Shown here: positions 52,466 to 61,791 of the stretch, piece by piece
Position numbering within the stretch: the first letter of the stretch is position 1
How the letters are laid out: each line of letters begins with the position of its first letter
Notes under the pieces: model-generated
The model's input: only the letters and a program-made list of their open reading frames with translations
What the model was told of the DNA's origin: nothing
The model's database searches: none
Assembly (NCBI RefSeq): GCF_000164695.2
Contig: NC_014643.1
Span: 1,984,001-2,048,000, forward strand
Reading direction: 5' to 3'
DNA length: 64,000 nt
Source: Rothia dentocariosa ATCC 17931
GTDB lineage: Bacteria; Actinomycetota; Actinomycetes; Actinomycetales; Micrococcaceae
Translations under genes and position numbers: made by a program

Positions 52466-54634
52466 ATGAGTCTTGCTCCGGAGATTAAACGAGTCGTAGC
52501 CCCTTTTGAAGTTGTCAGTCCATATCAGCCAGCTGGTGATCAGCCTAAGGCTATTGTTGAGCTTACTGAGCGCGTGGAGAACGGTGAAAAAGACATCGTT
52601 CTGATGGGTGCCACCGGCACCGGTAAATCTGCTACGGCGGCATGGCTGGTCGAATCTGTGCAGCGTCCTACGCTTGTTATGGTGCAGAATAAGACTCTTG
52701 CTGCCCAGTTAGCCAATGAACTGCGTGAGCTCTTGCCCAATAACGCAGTCGAGTATTTCGTCTCATACTATGACTACTATCAGCCTGAGGCATATGTTCC
52801 GCAGACGGATACTTTTATTGAGAAAGACTCCTCGATCAATGAAGAAGTAGAACGCCTGCGGCACTCTGCTACGAATTCCCTTTTGACTCGCCGCGATGTT
52901 GTTGTGGTCTCGACTGTATCGTGTATTTACGGTTTGGGTACGCCCGAAGAATATGTGGAGCAGATGGTCACTCTTGAGCGCGGGGATGAGATAGATCGTG
53001 ATGACCTGCTGCGCCAATTCGTGAATATGCAGTACGCCCGTAACGACATGGATTTTCACCGTGGAACCTTTCGGGTGAGGGGCGATACTGTCGAAATCAT
53101 CCCTATGTACGAAGAGCATGCTATTCGTATTGAATTCTTCGGCGATGAGATTGAGGCTATTTATACTCTGCACCCGCTCACGGGTGAGGTTATTCGAGAG
53201 GAAGACGAGATGTATGTCTTCCCAGCGAGCCACTATGTTGCCGGTCCTGAGCGCATGGCTCGCGCTATTGCCTCTATCGAAGACGAACTCCAGGAACGTT
53301 TACAAACGCTAGAATCTCAGGGGAAGCTGCTGGAGGCACAGCGACTACGTATGCGTACCACCTATGACCTTGAGATGATGGAACAGATGGGGTTCACCAG
53401 CGGTATTGAGAACTATTCACGCCATATCGACGGTCGTTCAGCAGGTTCGGCTCCGCATTGTCTGTTAGACTATTTCCCCGATGATTTCCTGCTTATTATC
53501 GACGAGTCACACGTGACGGTACCTCAAATCGGTGCCATGTACGAGGGCGATATGTCTCGTAAACGTACGCTCGTGGAACATGGGTTCCGTCTGCCTTCTG
53601 CCATGGACAACCGCCCTCTAAAATGGGATGAATTCTTAGAGCGCATAGGGCAAACTATTTATCTTTCGGCTACTCCCGGCAAGTATGAGCTTTCGCAGGC
53701 TGATGGTTATGTTGAGCAGATTATTCGTCCAACAGGACTGGTGGACCCAGAGATTATTGTAAAGCCTACGAAGGGGCAGATTGACGACCTTCTTGAACAA
53801 ATTCAAGAGCGTACTGAACGCGACGAGCGTGTTTTGGTGACGACTCTAACCAAACGTATGGCAGAAGACTTGACCGAGTATTTGGTGCAGCATGGAGTAC
53901 GTGTGCAATATTTGCACTCCGATGTAGATACTCTCAAACGCGTAGAGCTGTTACGTGAGCTTCGCATGGGCACTTTTGATGTTCTGGTAGGTATTAATCT
54001 GCTTCGTGAGGGACTGGACCTTCCTGAGGTTTCACTGGTGGCTATTTTGGACGCTGATAAAGAAGGATTCTTACGTTCGACGACCTCGCTCATCCAGACG
54101 ATTGGTCGTGCAGCGCGTAACGTCTCGGGGCAGGTACATATGTATGCAGATACTGTTACCGATTCAATGCGTACTGCTATTGACGAGACGAACCGTCGTC
54201 GAGAGATTCAGCAGGCGTATAACCGGGAGCACGGCATAGATCCGCAGCCTCTGAGGAAGAAAATTGCGGATATTACAGATGTTCTCGCTCGCGAAGAGGA
54301 AGACACACATGAGCTTTTGCAATTACGCAAGAGCGGTAAGAAAGGTTCTCGAACAGTTGAAGCCGGAGCGAAGACAGGGTCAAGTACTTCTTCGAAGATC
54401 GCAGCAAGTACCCCAGAGTCGGATGCTCTTCTTGCCAAAGCTCAAGACCGTGTTCGCGCCGATGGTCTCGCAGCTGAGCCTGCTGAGGATCTGTTGGAAC
54501 TTATCGAACAATTGAGTGAGCAGATGCGTCTGGCTGCAGAAAACCTGCAGTTTGAGTTAGCGGCACGTTTACGTGATGAACTTACCGATCTCAAAAAAGA
54601 ATTTCGGCAGATGCGAGAAGCTGGGCATGCGTAA
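52466..54634 (+). CDS. uvrB: Excinuclease ABC subunit B
   Basis: Damage-verifying helicase-like subunit of nucleotide excision repair. 722 residues: Walker [17 protein letters not shown] (about 46-61), the beta-hairpin region [20 protein letters not shown], Walker [14 protein letters not shown], motif [11 protein letters not shown], and motifs V/VI in [31 protein letters not shown] and QTIGRAARN. The C-terminal UvrC-binding UVR motif (about 680-715) has [22 protein letters not shown]. The ATG lies directly after a TAGAAT box, suggesting a leaderless transcript. Confidence 0.97.
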   Translation: MSLAPEIKRVVAPFEVVSPYQPAGDQPKAIVELTERVENGEKDIVLMGATGTGKSATAAWLVESVQRPTLVMVQNKTLAAQLANELRELLPNNAVEYFVSYYDYYQPEAYVPQTDTFIEKDSSINEEVERLRHSATNSLLTRRDVVVVSTVSCIYGLGTPEEYVEQMVTLERGDEIDRDDLLRQFVNMQYARNDMDFHRGTFRVRGDTVEIIPMYEEHAIRIEFFGDEIEAIYTLHPLTGEVIREEDEMYVFPASHYVAGPERMARAIASIEDELQERLQTLESQGKLLEAQRLRMRTTYDLEMMEQMGFTSGIENYSRHIDGRSAGSAPHCLLDYFPDDFLLIIDESHVTVPQIGAMYEGDMSRKRTLVEHGFRLPSAMDNRPLKWDEFLERIGQTIYLSATPGKYELSQADGYVEQIIRPTGLVDPEIIVKPTKGQIDDLLEQIQERTERDERVLVTTLTKRMAEDLTEYLVQHGVRVQYLHSDVDTLKRVELLRELRMGTFDVLVGINLLREGLDLPEVSLVAILDADKEGFLRSTTSLIQTIGRAARNVSGQVHMYADTVTDSMRTAIDETNRRREIQQAYNREHGIDPQPLRKKIADITDVLAREEEDTHELLQLRKSGKKGSRTVEAGAKTGSSTSSKIAASTPESDALLAKAQDRVRADGLAAEPAEDLLELIEQLSEQMRLAAENLQFELAARLRDELTDLKKEFRQMREAGHA

Positions 54635-54843
54635 TGTCTTATTAAGAATGAAAATATAAAGGTTCAACCTTATACTTGTTGAGATATTGTGTTTTGTCCT
54701 AAAATTTAGAATATTGCTTCGATGAAGATATGCGTTATTTTCACTTCACAGATGTATAGGAATTTGCGCGTTATAATTACTTGTTAGCAGAGAAGCAATT
54801 ACACTCACTCACAAGATATGCATAGGCATTCAAGGAGAAGCTT

Positions 54844-55527
54844 TTGCCCAGAAATAAGTCAATACCTATTAATCGACGTGCTGTGGCTAAGGGCGTCGCA
54901 TGGGCTACCCCGATAGTGGTCGCTTCTACAGCGGTTCCAGCAGTTGCTGCATCCCGATGTGACCCTAAGAGCGCCCCTGGATTTCGCCAGGCGGGTTCGT
55001 GGGCCATTAAGAATCCAGACAGAGGAAAACTCAAGTCCGCTGGATCTAATCGTCCGAGCACGTTTCATGGAAAAGAATATTGGATTTCAAATACAACTGC
55101 TTTAGGTGAAGAACCCGCTACTATTAGGATTACTGCGGGGTTTGAATCAGGATCTGATGACAGCAGTATTTTAAATACTGAATGTGGTATGTATCGTGTA
55201 CGTATCTATATGACGGCTATGGAAACACGAGCAGCTTCCGGAGAATACCGTGGTAATCCTAAAGTAACTATTACCCTGAGAGATCCTCGGGGAAAACTTA
55301 TTAACGGAAAAACTCTTCGATATACCACTGACCCCGCTGGACAACCTGGGGGGTTTATTCCAGTTCCCTTAGGTGAAGATATACAGGCACAAGAATGGAC
55401 TCTCAAAGCAATTCCTGGAGTCTATAGGTTTGAGGCTGTCTTTGACGTTCCTGCCGAGGGCCTGGAGTCTCGTCGAGTCCAGAATCGTGGTCTTGGCTTT
55501 ACTGTGCCAATTTTTGAGCCAATGTAA
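54844..55527 (+). CDS. Exported protein with an AWATP-type Tat signal (short family, intact copy)
   Basis: 227 residues from TTG 54844, preceded by AAGGAG. N-terminus: INRRAVAKGVAWATPIVV, then a hydrophobic stretch to AVPAVAAS, a twin-arginine (Tat) type signal with cleavage near VAA. The mature part has two conserved Cys (CDP and NTECGMYRVRI) and motifs EYWISNTTALGEEPATIRIT and VYRFEAVFDVPAEG, suggesting a small secreted beta domain. No family recognised. It has a close relative immediately downstream (55682), frameshifted, showing the same motifs (EYWMSESTAVGNEKASIVL). It shares its signal with the glycine-rich genes at 59758 and 61792. Confidence 0.75.
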   Translation: MPRNKSIPINRRAVAKGVAWATPIVVASTAVPAVAASRCDPKSAPGFRQAGSWAIKNPDRGKLKSAGSNRPSTFHGKEYWISNTTALGEEPATIRITAGFESGSDDSSILNTECGMYRVRIYMTAMETRAASGEYRGNPKVTITLRDPRGKLINGKTLRYTTDPAGQPGGFIPVPLGEDIQAQEWTLKAIPGVYRFEAVFDVPAEGLESRRVQNRGLGFTVPIFEPM

Positions 55528-55681
55528 AGTAGATTATTTTGCATAACCTTGTACATGCACAGAAAGATAATAATGTCGTAGCGCATATGCATAGATTTAC
55601 ACGTATACCTACACTCTGGATGTGTTCTTGTTCCATAAGGGTTTAGGTGGTCATCAAAACTTGAAAGAAGGAACAATACCT

Positions 55682-56381
55682 GTGCGAACCGGTGCGTCGC
55701 AGAGCTGCGATTACAGGGCAAATCGCCGCACTGTTACTAAAGGTATAGCCTGGGCTGTACCTGCAGTGCTGTCAGCAGTGACAGTACCAGCTTTTGCAGC
55801 TTCCGGCTGTGAAGATGTACCTGGACCCAGTTTTGCCCAGTTGGAGCGGTGGTCTATCTCCAATCCTGCATCCGGGGAGCTGATATCGCCTGCCTCGAAT
55901 GGGATAAAAATTATTGGTGGGCAGGAATACTGGATGTCGGAAAGCACCGCAGTAGGCAATGAAAAAGCGAGTATTGTTTTGCGCACGGCGTACCGTGCTG
56001 GCTACGATTCAGAAGCTCAGCTACGACCAGGATGTCGGTATTCTTTTAAATACTCTGTAGCGGCACATGACGCAGACCATGGTAGGCGCAAAGGCAAAGG
56101 TGACGTCAAGTTGGATGTTTACCTCTATGACCCTGATGGGGTCCAGGTGCGTAATAGTGGGCATACCTATACGACAAAGCCGAGACAGAACACTAACAAA
56201 CAAATCAACCTCTGTTCCTCTTGGCGGGCAGGTGTCTGCGCATGAGGTTTATGTAACTGCTCAGGAAGGGCTTTACCGTCTCGAAACTGTTATTACTGTT
56301 GCCGCAGAAGAAAAACGGCGCGATAAAGTCGTAGCCCGAGCAATCGGAATTACTTCACCCTGCTTTGAATTTGCGGGGTAG
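55682..56381 (+). pseudogene. Frameshifted paralogue of the exported protein at 54844
   Basis: GTG 55682 has GAAGGA upstream. The signal ANRRTVTKGIAWAVPAVLSA leads to PAFAAS. Residues match the intact copy: GGQEYWMSESTAVGNEK, GCRYSFKYSV, KGDVKLDVYLYDPDG, GHTYTTKP. The frame then breaks: it stops at 56245, while the conserved continuation (SVPLGGQVSAHEVYVTAQEG, GLYRLETVITV) is in the +1 frame up to 56381. One extra base near 56198-56206 (an AAACAAATC run) explains it. It could be a real pseudogene, a sequencing error or phase variation; both parts otherwise look well kept, so the break is recent. Confidence 0.75.
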
Positions 56382-56402
56382 ATGCTTCCTGCCTAGGAAA
56401 AA

Positions 56403-56801
56403 CTATGAGGCAACAACGTTCCGATCGTAACGTTCGCGGGCGGCGAGAACTGCATCCATATTAGTTTCTGCCCACTGGCGTAAAGCATTCATCGGGGCAA
56501 TAAGTGTATTACCAAGCGGAGTTAATGAATAATCTACACGTGGTGGCATGGAAGCCGTGACCGCGCGGGTGAGCAGGCCATCGCGCTCCATGGAGCGCAA
56601 AGTCTGGGTAAGAACTTTGGGGGATAACCCTTCGATATGATCCTTAATCTCCCCAAAACGAGCACTTGGCTGATCGGCAAGAACAGCAACAATCATAGGA
56701 GTCCAGCGGTCCGTAAGATGTCGCAATACAGTACGTGAAGGACACGCGCTAGCCAGAATATTGGCGGGGGCTCCATTATGTGATGTCAGAGTTGCAGCCA
56801 T
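56403..56801 (-). CDS. HxlR-family transcriptional regulator
   Basis: A 132-residue winged-helix regulator of the HxlR/MarR-like type, usually thiol- or electrophile-responsive. Core: CPSRTVLRHLTDRWTPMIVAVLADQPSARFGEI, then the recognition helix LSPKVLTQTLRSMERDGLLTR and wing PPRVDYSLTPLG. Cys26 is at the family position often used to sense oxidants. ATG 56801 has GGAAAG 6 bases upstream; 18 more bases are open. It is divergent from a NAD(P)H-binding protein gene, the classic regulator-target arrangement; operator candidates lie between them. Confidence 0.9.
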   Translation of the reverse strand: MAATLTSHNGAPANILASACPSRTVLRHLTDRWTPMIVAVLADQPSARFGEIKDHIEGLSPKVLTQTLRSMERDGLLTRAVTASMPPRVDYSLTPLGNTLIAPMNALRQWAETNMDAVLAARERYDRNVVAS

Positions 56802-56841
56802 AACTACTTTCCAGTCCAAAAATTGAGAAAGTTTCTATAAT

Positions 56842-56872
56842 TACCTTGAGGTATCTGGTTACTAAAGGATAC
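56842..56872. promoter_or_regulatory. Candidate HxlR operator
   Basis: The perfect palindrome TACCT-TG-AGGTA (56842-56853) is overlapped by GTATC...GATAC (56851-56855 and 56868-56872) in the divergent gap between the regulator and its probable target. Confidence 0.45.
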
Positions 56873-56959
56873 TATTGTCTCGGAAGCCCGGCAAGCTGGG
56901 GGAGTACAAGACAAAAATCCGAGCTATTGGCGTGCTTGGAAACAGGAAAGGATATACAG

Positions 56960-57562
56960 ATGAACATCGCGGTTATTGGGGCAACCGGCATGGTCGGGGA
57001 GCGCACTGTGGCAGAGGCAGTTGCGCGCGGGCATCAGGTCGATGCATACAGCCGTTCTGGCAATGCTGTACCCGGTGCAGAAAGCAAAACTGTTGATCTA
57101 GCTAACACCGACGAACTTGTCTCAATCGTTAACGGTCACGACGTTACCATTATTGCTGTTTCTGCCGGTCGCGGTACTTCTGCAGATCCGGTTATCAACG
57201 CCCATAAAGCGCTAATTGCAGCCAAGCCTGCTGGCCGTCTACTGATTGTAGGTGGTGCCGGTTCCCTCATGGACGAAAATGGTGTGCGTCTCGTTGATAC
57301 CGCTGGGTTCCCCGAGGCGTACAAAAATGAAGCCAAAGCTTTCTGTCAGATCCTTGAAGAATACCGAGCATCCGACGGGCTAGCTTGGACGTTGCTTTCC
57401 CCCGCACCTCTTATCCGTCCCGGTGAGCGCACCGGAAAATACAATGTATCGCTTGATACTCCTGCTGGTACTGAGATTAGTGCTGAGGATTTTGCTGTTG
57501 CTCTGCTTGACGAAGCGGAAACCCCGAAACATCCTGGTGTTCGTTTTACCGTTGCTCACTAA
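56960..57562 (+). CDS. NAD(P)H-binding (NmrA-like) protein
   Basis: A 200-residue short atypical SDR protein. The NAD(P)-binding motif is MNIAVIGATGMVGERTVAEA (GxxGxxG, residues 1-20), followed by VDLANTDELVSIVNGHDVTI and LLIVGGAGSLMDENG. These proteins act as NAD(P)H-dependent reductases or redox sensors; the substrate is unknown. AGGAAAGGATATACAG precedes ATG 56960. A divergent HxlR regulator suggests induction by electrophiles or thiol stress. A 52-nt perfect palindrome terminator follows. Confidence 0.85.
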   Translation: MNIAVIGATGMVGERTVAEAVARGHQVDAYSRSGNAVPGAESKTVDLANTDELVSIVNGHDVTIIAVSAGRGTSADPVINAHKALIAAKPAGRLLIVGGAGSLMDENGVRLVDTAGFPEAYKNEAKAFCQILEEYRASDGLAWTLLSPAPLIRPGERTGKYNVSLDTPAGTEISAEDFAVALLDEAETPKHPGVRFTVAH

Positions 57563-57576
57563 AATGTAGGGTTGGA

Positions 57577-57628
57577 AATACTAAAATCCGGTACAGCTTC
57601 TTAAGAAGCTGTACCGGATTTTAGTATT
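57577..57628. terminator. Perfect 52-nt palindrome between converging genes
   Basis: 26 bases from 57577 are exactly complementary to the next 26 with no unpaired loop. It is the probable bidirectional terminator between the NmrA-like and prolyl-aminopeptidase genes. Confidence 0.85.
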
Positions 57629-57638
57629 CACAAAGAAT

Positions 57639-59072
57639 TTACTGATTATGGACCTCGGCTAGCATATTCTTCAAATGGCCCAAAATAGTGAGTGGATCGG
57701 AACCAAAACCATCATGATGATGAGTTTTTGAGGTCCACACCTGAGTATTACCCACCCAGCGGGCTGTCTCCATTGAGTTCTCAAAATCCACATAAATATC
57801 TGGGTTGTAAGCTGCAGCAACTACCGGAACCTCATTCCGATGCAACTGTTCATGATCGTAGAGTCGGCCCCAGTCTTTCTTCTCCGCAAGAATCTGCGCA
57901 ACATCTGCCAGAGGGCGCAGCGCAGGATCTTCTTCGTAGTACCACGGGAAAATATGCTCGCCCGTGAAGAATAGAGTATCGGCTTCAGGAGAAAACTCGG
58001 GGCGCTGTGCAGCTACCCGTGCCGCTGCCCAATTAGTGGGGGCGGGCGAAGGTGAGAGCTCATAACCCGCAATGCCCGGCAAGGTACCGTCAGCGGGACC
58101 ATCTGCATAGATAGTCTCATGCATAAGGGCATAGAGAGGATTTGCCAGGAAAGAAACTTCGCTGCTCATAGATGAGAGGAACTGATCTGAGAGGCGATCG
58201 TCTCCTTCAGCGAAAGCAGTTTCTAAGAAGTAGTGCAGACCGCGCTCGCGCCAGCGCCCACCTAAATAGTGACCAGCCATCTGAAAACGGTGGTCGGTCA
58301 GGCGCTCACCCGTGGGAAGGTACTCTTCGTGGGTGCGCAGATGTTCTGCGATGCGAGTAGCGAGAGCTGCATCCTCGGGGAACCACTCATAGTATTCCTT
58401 GTTGCGCTCAGCCATACGATCGAAGGTATGCTGGTACACGTTGTCTACTGTGGTGCGAATTGGTGCCAAACCCGCAGTAATCCTCGAATCACGCAGTGAT
58501 TGTGGGGCGAAGGACAGGTAAGACAGAGTCAAGAATCCGCCGAAGGACTGACCGATGGTTGACCACCGCTTGTCCTTACGGCTGGCGAGTAAGACCTCGC
58601 GTATAGCTTCCGCATCTGCGATGATAGAGTCTGCTCGGAAAAGCTCAACATATTCGGCCTGAATCTGGGGGTCACCTACCGCTGTAATGTTGCGTGCGGA
58701 TAGGGGAGAAGACATACCGGTACCACGCTGATCCAGCAGGATAACGCGGTGAGTTTTAGCCAGCTCGGCTATCCACCCACCGATGGAACCGGTCTTAGGG
58801 GAACCAAACCCAGGACCGCCCTGTAGATAGACGATATAGGGACGCTTCTCGACGGGAAGAGTCAGAGTCTCGCTTGTATTGATGACTTCACGAGCAAAAA
58901 TTTTGATGCTTTGATCTGCAAAACGTGAAGATAGCGCGGCATCACGCCCTTTGGAAAAAATCAGGCCGTGAGTGAGCGGAACCTGAAACCAATGGTCGAT
59001 AATTTCGTATCCATCATGCTTGACGATAGCGCCTTGGCGGTATTCAACTTGAGGAAGTGCAGAAATGGTCAA
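57639..59072 (-). CDS. Alpha/beta-hydrolase of the prolyl aminopeptidase (S33) family
   Basis: About 477 residues, alpha/beta-hydrolase fold, resembling proline iminopeptidases that remove N-terminal proline. Oxyanion/HGGPG-like motif YLQGGPGFGSP, then LLDQRGTGMSSP, nucleophile elbow GQSFGGF (Ser), and a large lid region (about 200-340). The late HHHDGFGSDP carries the likely catalytic His. There is no signal peptide, so it is cytoplasmic. The start is ambiguous: TTG 59072 has AGAAGG 7 bases upstream, while in-frame ATGs lie at 59090 and 59129. It is convergent with the NmrA-like gene. Confidence 0.85.
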   Translation of the reverse strand: MTISALPQVEYRQGAIVKHDGYEIIDHWFQVPLTHGLIFSKGRDAALSSRFADQSIKIFAREVINTSETLTLPVEKRPYIVYLQGGPGFGSPKTGSIGGWIAELAKTHRVILLDQRGTGMSSPLSARNITAVGDPQIQAEYVELFRADSIIADAEAIREVLLASRKDKRWSTIGQSFGGFLTLSYLSFAPQSLRDSRITAGLAPIRTTVDNVYQHTFDRMAERNKEYYEWFPEDAALATRIAEHLRTHEEYLPTGERLTDHRFQMAGHYLGGRWRERGLHYFLETAFAEGDDRLSDQFLSSMSSEVSFLANPLYALMHETIYADGPADGTLPGIAGYELSPSPAPTNWAAARVAAQRPEFSPEADTLFFTGEHIFPWYYEEDPALRPLADVAQILAEKKDWGRLYDHEQLHRNEVPVVAAAYNPDIYVDFENSMETARWVGNTQVWTSKTHHHDGFGSDPLTILGHLKNMLAEVHNQ

Positions 59073-59203
59073 CAGTGAACCTTCTTTCATACCTATAAAC
59101 TCATTTGTATATAGTCTATCGCGCCCCACCTCTCAAGGCAGAGCGCGATAATTTTATCGTAAAGCAAGAAGTCAGATTCGCTTACATGTGCGTACTTAAT
59201 GCG

Positions 59204-59597
59204 TTAGGAAAGCTTGCACAGCGAAGACTCAGCGGTTCCATTAACACGACGACCTGGGGAACCCGGGGTCGTGCCTGAAGAAATATTAGAGTTATAGACT
59301 TGCGAGCTATCTACATATGAACCGCCTGCGCCGCCGCCTTGAGCAGAGACCTGATACGACCTTCTACAGCTACTGGTAATAGAAAATGTCATATCCTTCT
59401 TATCTACCGTCACTGTACATGTACGTGACGTACCATCGAATGAGGTATTTGCAAAGACTTGTTCTTAGCCGCCATATTCACATTCCACTGATGATGCGTG
59501 AGCTGGGAATGGTAGTGCTTGCTGTCACGAGGCGGACATGCCATGCCGACCCCTGTACAAGAAGTTCGACGAGATAAGAAGGGGATTTTGCTTTCAT
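59204..59597 (-). pseudogene. Decayed remnant of a glycine-rich exported protein
   Basis: The minus strand keeps three pieces of the family seen at 59758 and 61792, in different frames. At 59500-59580 the bases align with the signal region of the 59758 gene (TCTCGTCGAAC, then GCAAGC and CGCATCATCA) but the frame is broken. At 59385-59460 it reads SRTCTVTVDKKDMTFSIT, matching the start of the mature domain. At 59204-59360 it reads GGGAGGSYVDSSQVYNSN and RRVNGTAESSLCKLS, matching the C-terminus. About 350 central codons are missing. An old third copy reduced by deletion and frameshift. Confidence 0.75.
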
Positions 59598-59715
59598 AGG
59601 ATTAAGGTAAGGCATTAAGAAGCTGATATAAAGATTTGCAAAGTGCAGTAAGGAGGACGGAACAATCAACGTATAAGGTGTAGATTCCTAGTTACACGTA
59701 TTATAGGGAAAGAAA

Positions 59716-59751
59716 TACGGTGCGAAATACGTACAAGTATTTCGCACCGTA
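59716..59751 (-). terminator. Terminator of the glycine-rich gene at 59758
   Basis: A perfect 15-bp stem TACGGTGCGAAATAC / GTATTTCGCACCGTA, 6-nt loop, directly after the stop codon, followed on the minus strand by TTCTTTCCC. Confidence 0.8.
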
Positions 59752-59757
59752 CTTTAT

Positions 59758-61098
59758 TTACTTGGTCTTCTTGTCTGCTGTGAAATTACGGCATACAACA
59801 GCGGTTGCCGCGCCATTCACACGCATACCGGGCTTACCAATGTTGCTACCAATAGTTATATTGGAGTCATAGACGCGAGAGGTATCGACGTAGGACCCTC
59901 CACCGCCACCTGCGCCGGAGAACGCCGCTGAGCCAACTGGTGACCAGTATCCCCCCTCGATGTAGTTCCCATCAACCCAACCTGTGACAGAGGCGTAGGA
60001 TTGATCCGCGCCATAACCGGCAGCAGTAGTCACTGACGCGCTACCGCCGCCGCCGTATCCACCGCCGCCGGTTGAGCCGTGGAGAATGGAACACTGGTTC
60101 AGATCACTTGTGCGGTACCAGGTAATAGCCATACCGATACCAACCACGCCTGCACCGCCTTGACCTCCATTATTTCCTTGGGAATTTTTTGTGAGGGTAG
60201 CATCGGCACCTGCGTTACCGGCAACGTTTTGGCTGAATAAGTAGCGCTCTTGTGAACCCTCAAAGGAAATAGCGCTGTTGCTCTTCGGATCAGACAAAGA
60301 ACCTGCAGGTGCACCTGCTCCGCCCTGCCCATTACCGCCGCCAAGACCACCGTTCATGTTGAGGGCAGGTCCTGGGAAGAACAAGTAGGTTTCTTGGTAG
60401 CTGCCGCCGCGTTCACCCACACGTCCGCCAGAACCGCCGCTTGCCATATCGCCTGTATTGAATTTGAGACCTTTAAAGCTTTCAGGCTGCGGACCGTAAA
60501 ACTCCTTATTCCAAGAAGTACGCGAAATCTGGCGAGCCCCTGCACCGCCGCCGCCGCCAGCAATAGCAATAGGAGTACCATTCAAGAGAATTGCTGATGC
60601 ACCGCCGCCAGTAGGACCATATAGCTCGTTTATTAGGCTCTTGCTAGAATGCTCCTTGTAGCGCTTTGTGTACTCATTTTCATCCATGATCGCTTCACTA
60701 TGAGAGCCACCGTCAGCCCAGCCTTTACCCGGTGTAGACGGGGTATTATTATATGGGCCTCCGCCGCCAGCAATGATGAAGGTTACCTCATCGGTTGGGT
60801 TAAGATCGAGGGTTCCGGTAACAAGAGCACCAGAACCACCGTGGCCATCGCGGGCATTGCCTTGATAAGTACCACCAGCTCCACCCAAAAGGGTGAAGGT
60901 CATGACTTCAATATTGCCAGCGGTGAAGGTGTGGGTTACAGAATCACCGTTTGTCGTAGTGTTAGTGGGTACATCCAGAGTAATATCCGGGGTGCACAGT
61001 GATGATGCGAAAGCTGGTACTGAAGCGCTTGCTACGACTATAGGAGTAGCCCACGCAGCACCTTTCACAACATTGCGGCGAGATACGGAGTTCTTCAT
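59758..61098 (-). CDS. Glycine-rich exported protein with AWATP-type Tat signal (ALK/LTK-like glycine-rich domain)
   Basis: 446 residues. Signal: SRRNVVKGAAWATPIVVA to PAFASS. The mature protein opens with a beta segment (SVTHTFTAGNIEVMTFTLL), then is very rich in glycine: GGAGGTYQG, HGGSGALVTGTLDL, FIIAGGGGPYNN, GKGWADGGSH, GPTGGGASAILLNGTPIAIA, GGLGGGNGQGGAGAP, NNGGQGGAG and GGGGYGGGGS, ending SYVDTSRVYDSN...RVNGAATAVVC. The order of strands and Gly loops resembles the ALK/LTK glycine-rich domain family found in secreted proteins. Function unknown, probably a surface or matrix adhesin. GGAAGG precedes ATG 61098. It is 40-50% similar by eye to the 61792 gene. Confidence 0.78.
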   Translation of the reverse strand: MKNSVSRRNVVKGAAWATPIVVASASVPAFASSLCTPDITLDVPTNTTTNGDSVTHTFTAGNIEVMTFTLLGGAGGTYQGNARDGHGGSGALVTGTLDLNPTDEVTFIIAGGGGPYNNTPSTPGKGWADGGSHSEAIMDENEYTKRYKEHSSKSLINELYGPTGGGASAILLNGTPIAIAGGGGGAGARQISRTSWNKEFYGPQPESFKGLKFNTGDMASGGSGGRVGERGGSYQETYLFFPGPALNMNGGLGGGNGQGGAGAPAGSLSDPKSNSAISFEGSQERYLFSQNVAGNAGADATLTKNSQGNNGGQGGAGVVGIGMAITWYRTSDLNQCSILHGSTGGGGYGGGGSASVTTAAGYGADQSYASVTGWVDGNYIEGGYWSPVGSAAFSGAGGGGGSYVDTSRVYDSNITIGSNIGKPGMRVNGAATAVVCRNFTADKKTK

Positions 61099-61791
61099 TG
61101 CATCCTTCCAATGTTTGATGTATGAGTGATATGAAAATCTTAGCGCTATTTTTGACGCACTATCGAATGATGGCATTATCGCCAATGTTATTAGTAGGCG
61201 ATAGGTGTCATTTCCTTGGTATCTCTGTAGATTTATCAGTCAGAACGTTAAACCTCTGATATGAAGCGACTCTACGGAGACAAGAAAATTCTAAATCATT
61301 TTTATGTGACGGTGCCTTTCGGGGATGGATATAGTGCGATTACTTGAAGCGCATAGATTATTTAAGAATTATAGAGTATTTTCTCCGTGAAATGTATTTC
61401 CGAAGTTGGGAATATTATAAAATTCACTATTTTACGTCAATATTGATGTGATATTTATAAATCCCTCAACCTCTCACGGAGTGATTTCGAGTAAAAACAT
61501 TAAAATGTGTCATGTAATGATTGAGGGAATATGATGAAATACATAAGAGGAGATTTTGGGTGTAGGGGTAGCTAGAAATAATTTATTGGTAAAGTTATTT
61601 TTGATAAAATTTAAGGGTTGCGATACACGTATGAAGTTGGATTCGAAATAGTATTGATGTCAACTTTTTACTTACTTGAGGTATATGGGATAAGGCTTTG
61701 CATGGTCGAATATCTACCCATGCAAAGCCTTATCTCTAGAGAGCACCGTAACGCGTAAGCATCATCATGTGCTACTCGGCGTTGTATTTAC
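61099..61791. other. AT-rich gap between the two glycine-rich genes
   Basis: 693 bp with no supportable gene. It carries the promoter of the 59758 gene and, at 61689-61734, a 17-bp stem terminator (GATAAGGCTTTGCATGG and complement) for the 61792 gene. Multiple short frames exist but have no start sites or codon structure. It could be the scar of lost genes. Confidence 0.5.
61689..61734 (-). terminator. Terminator of the glycine-rich gene at 61792
   Basis: A 17-bp perfect stem with a 12-nt loop about 60 bp after the stop on the minus strand. Confidence 0.75.
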
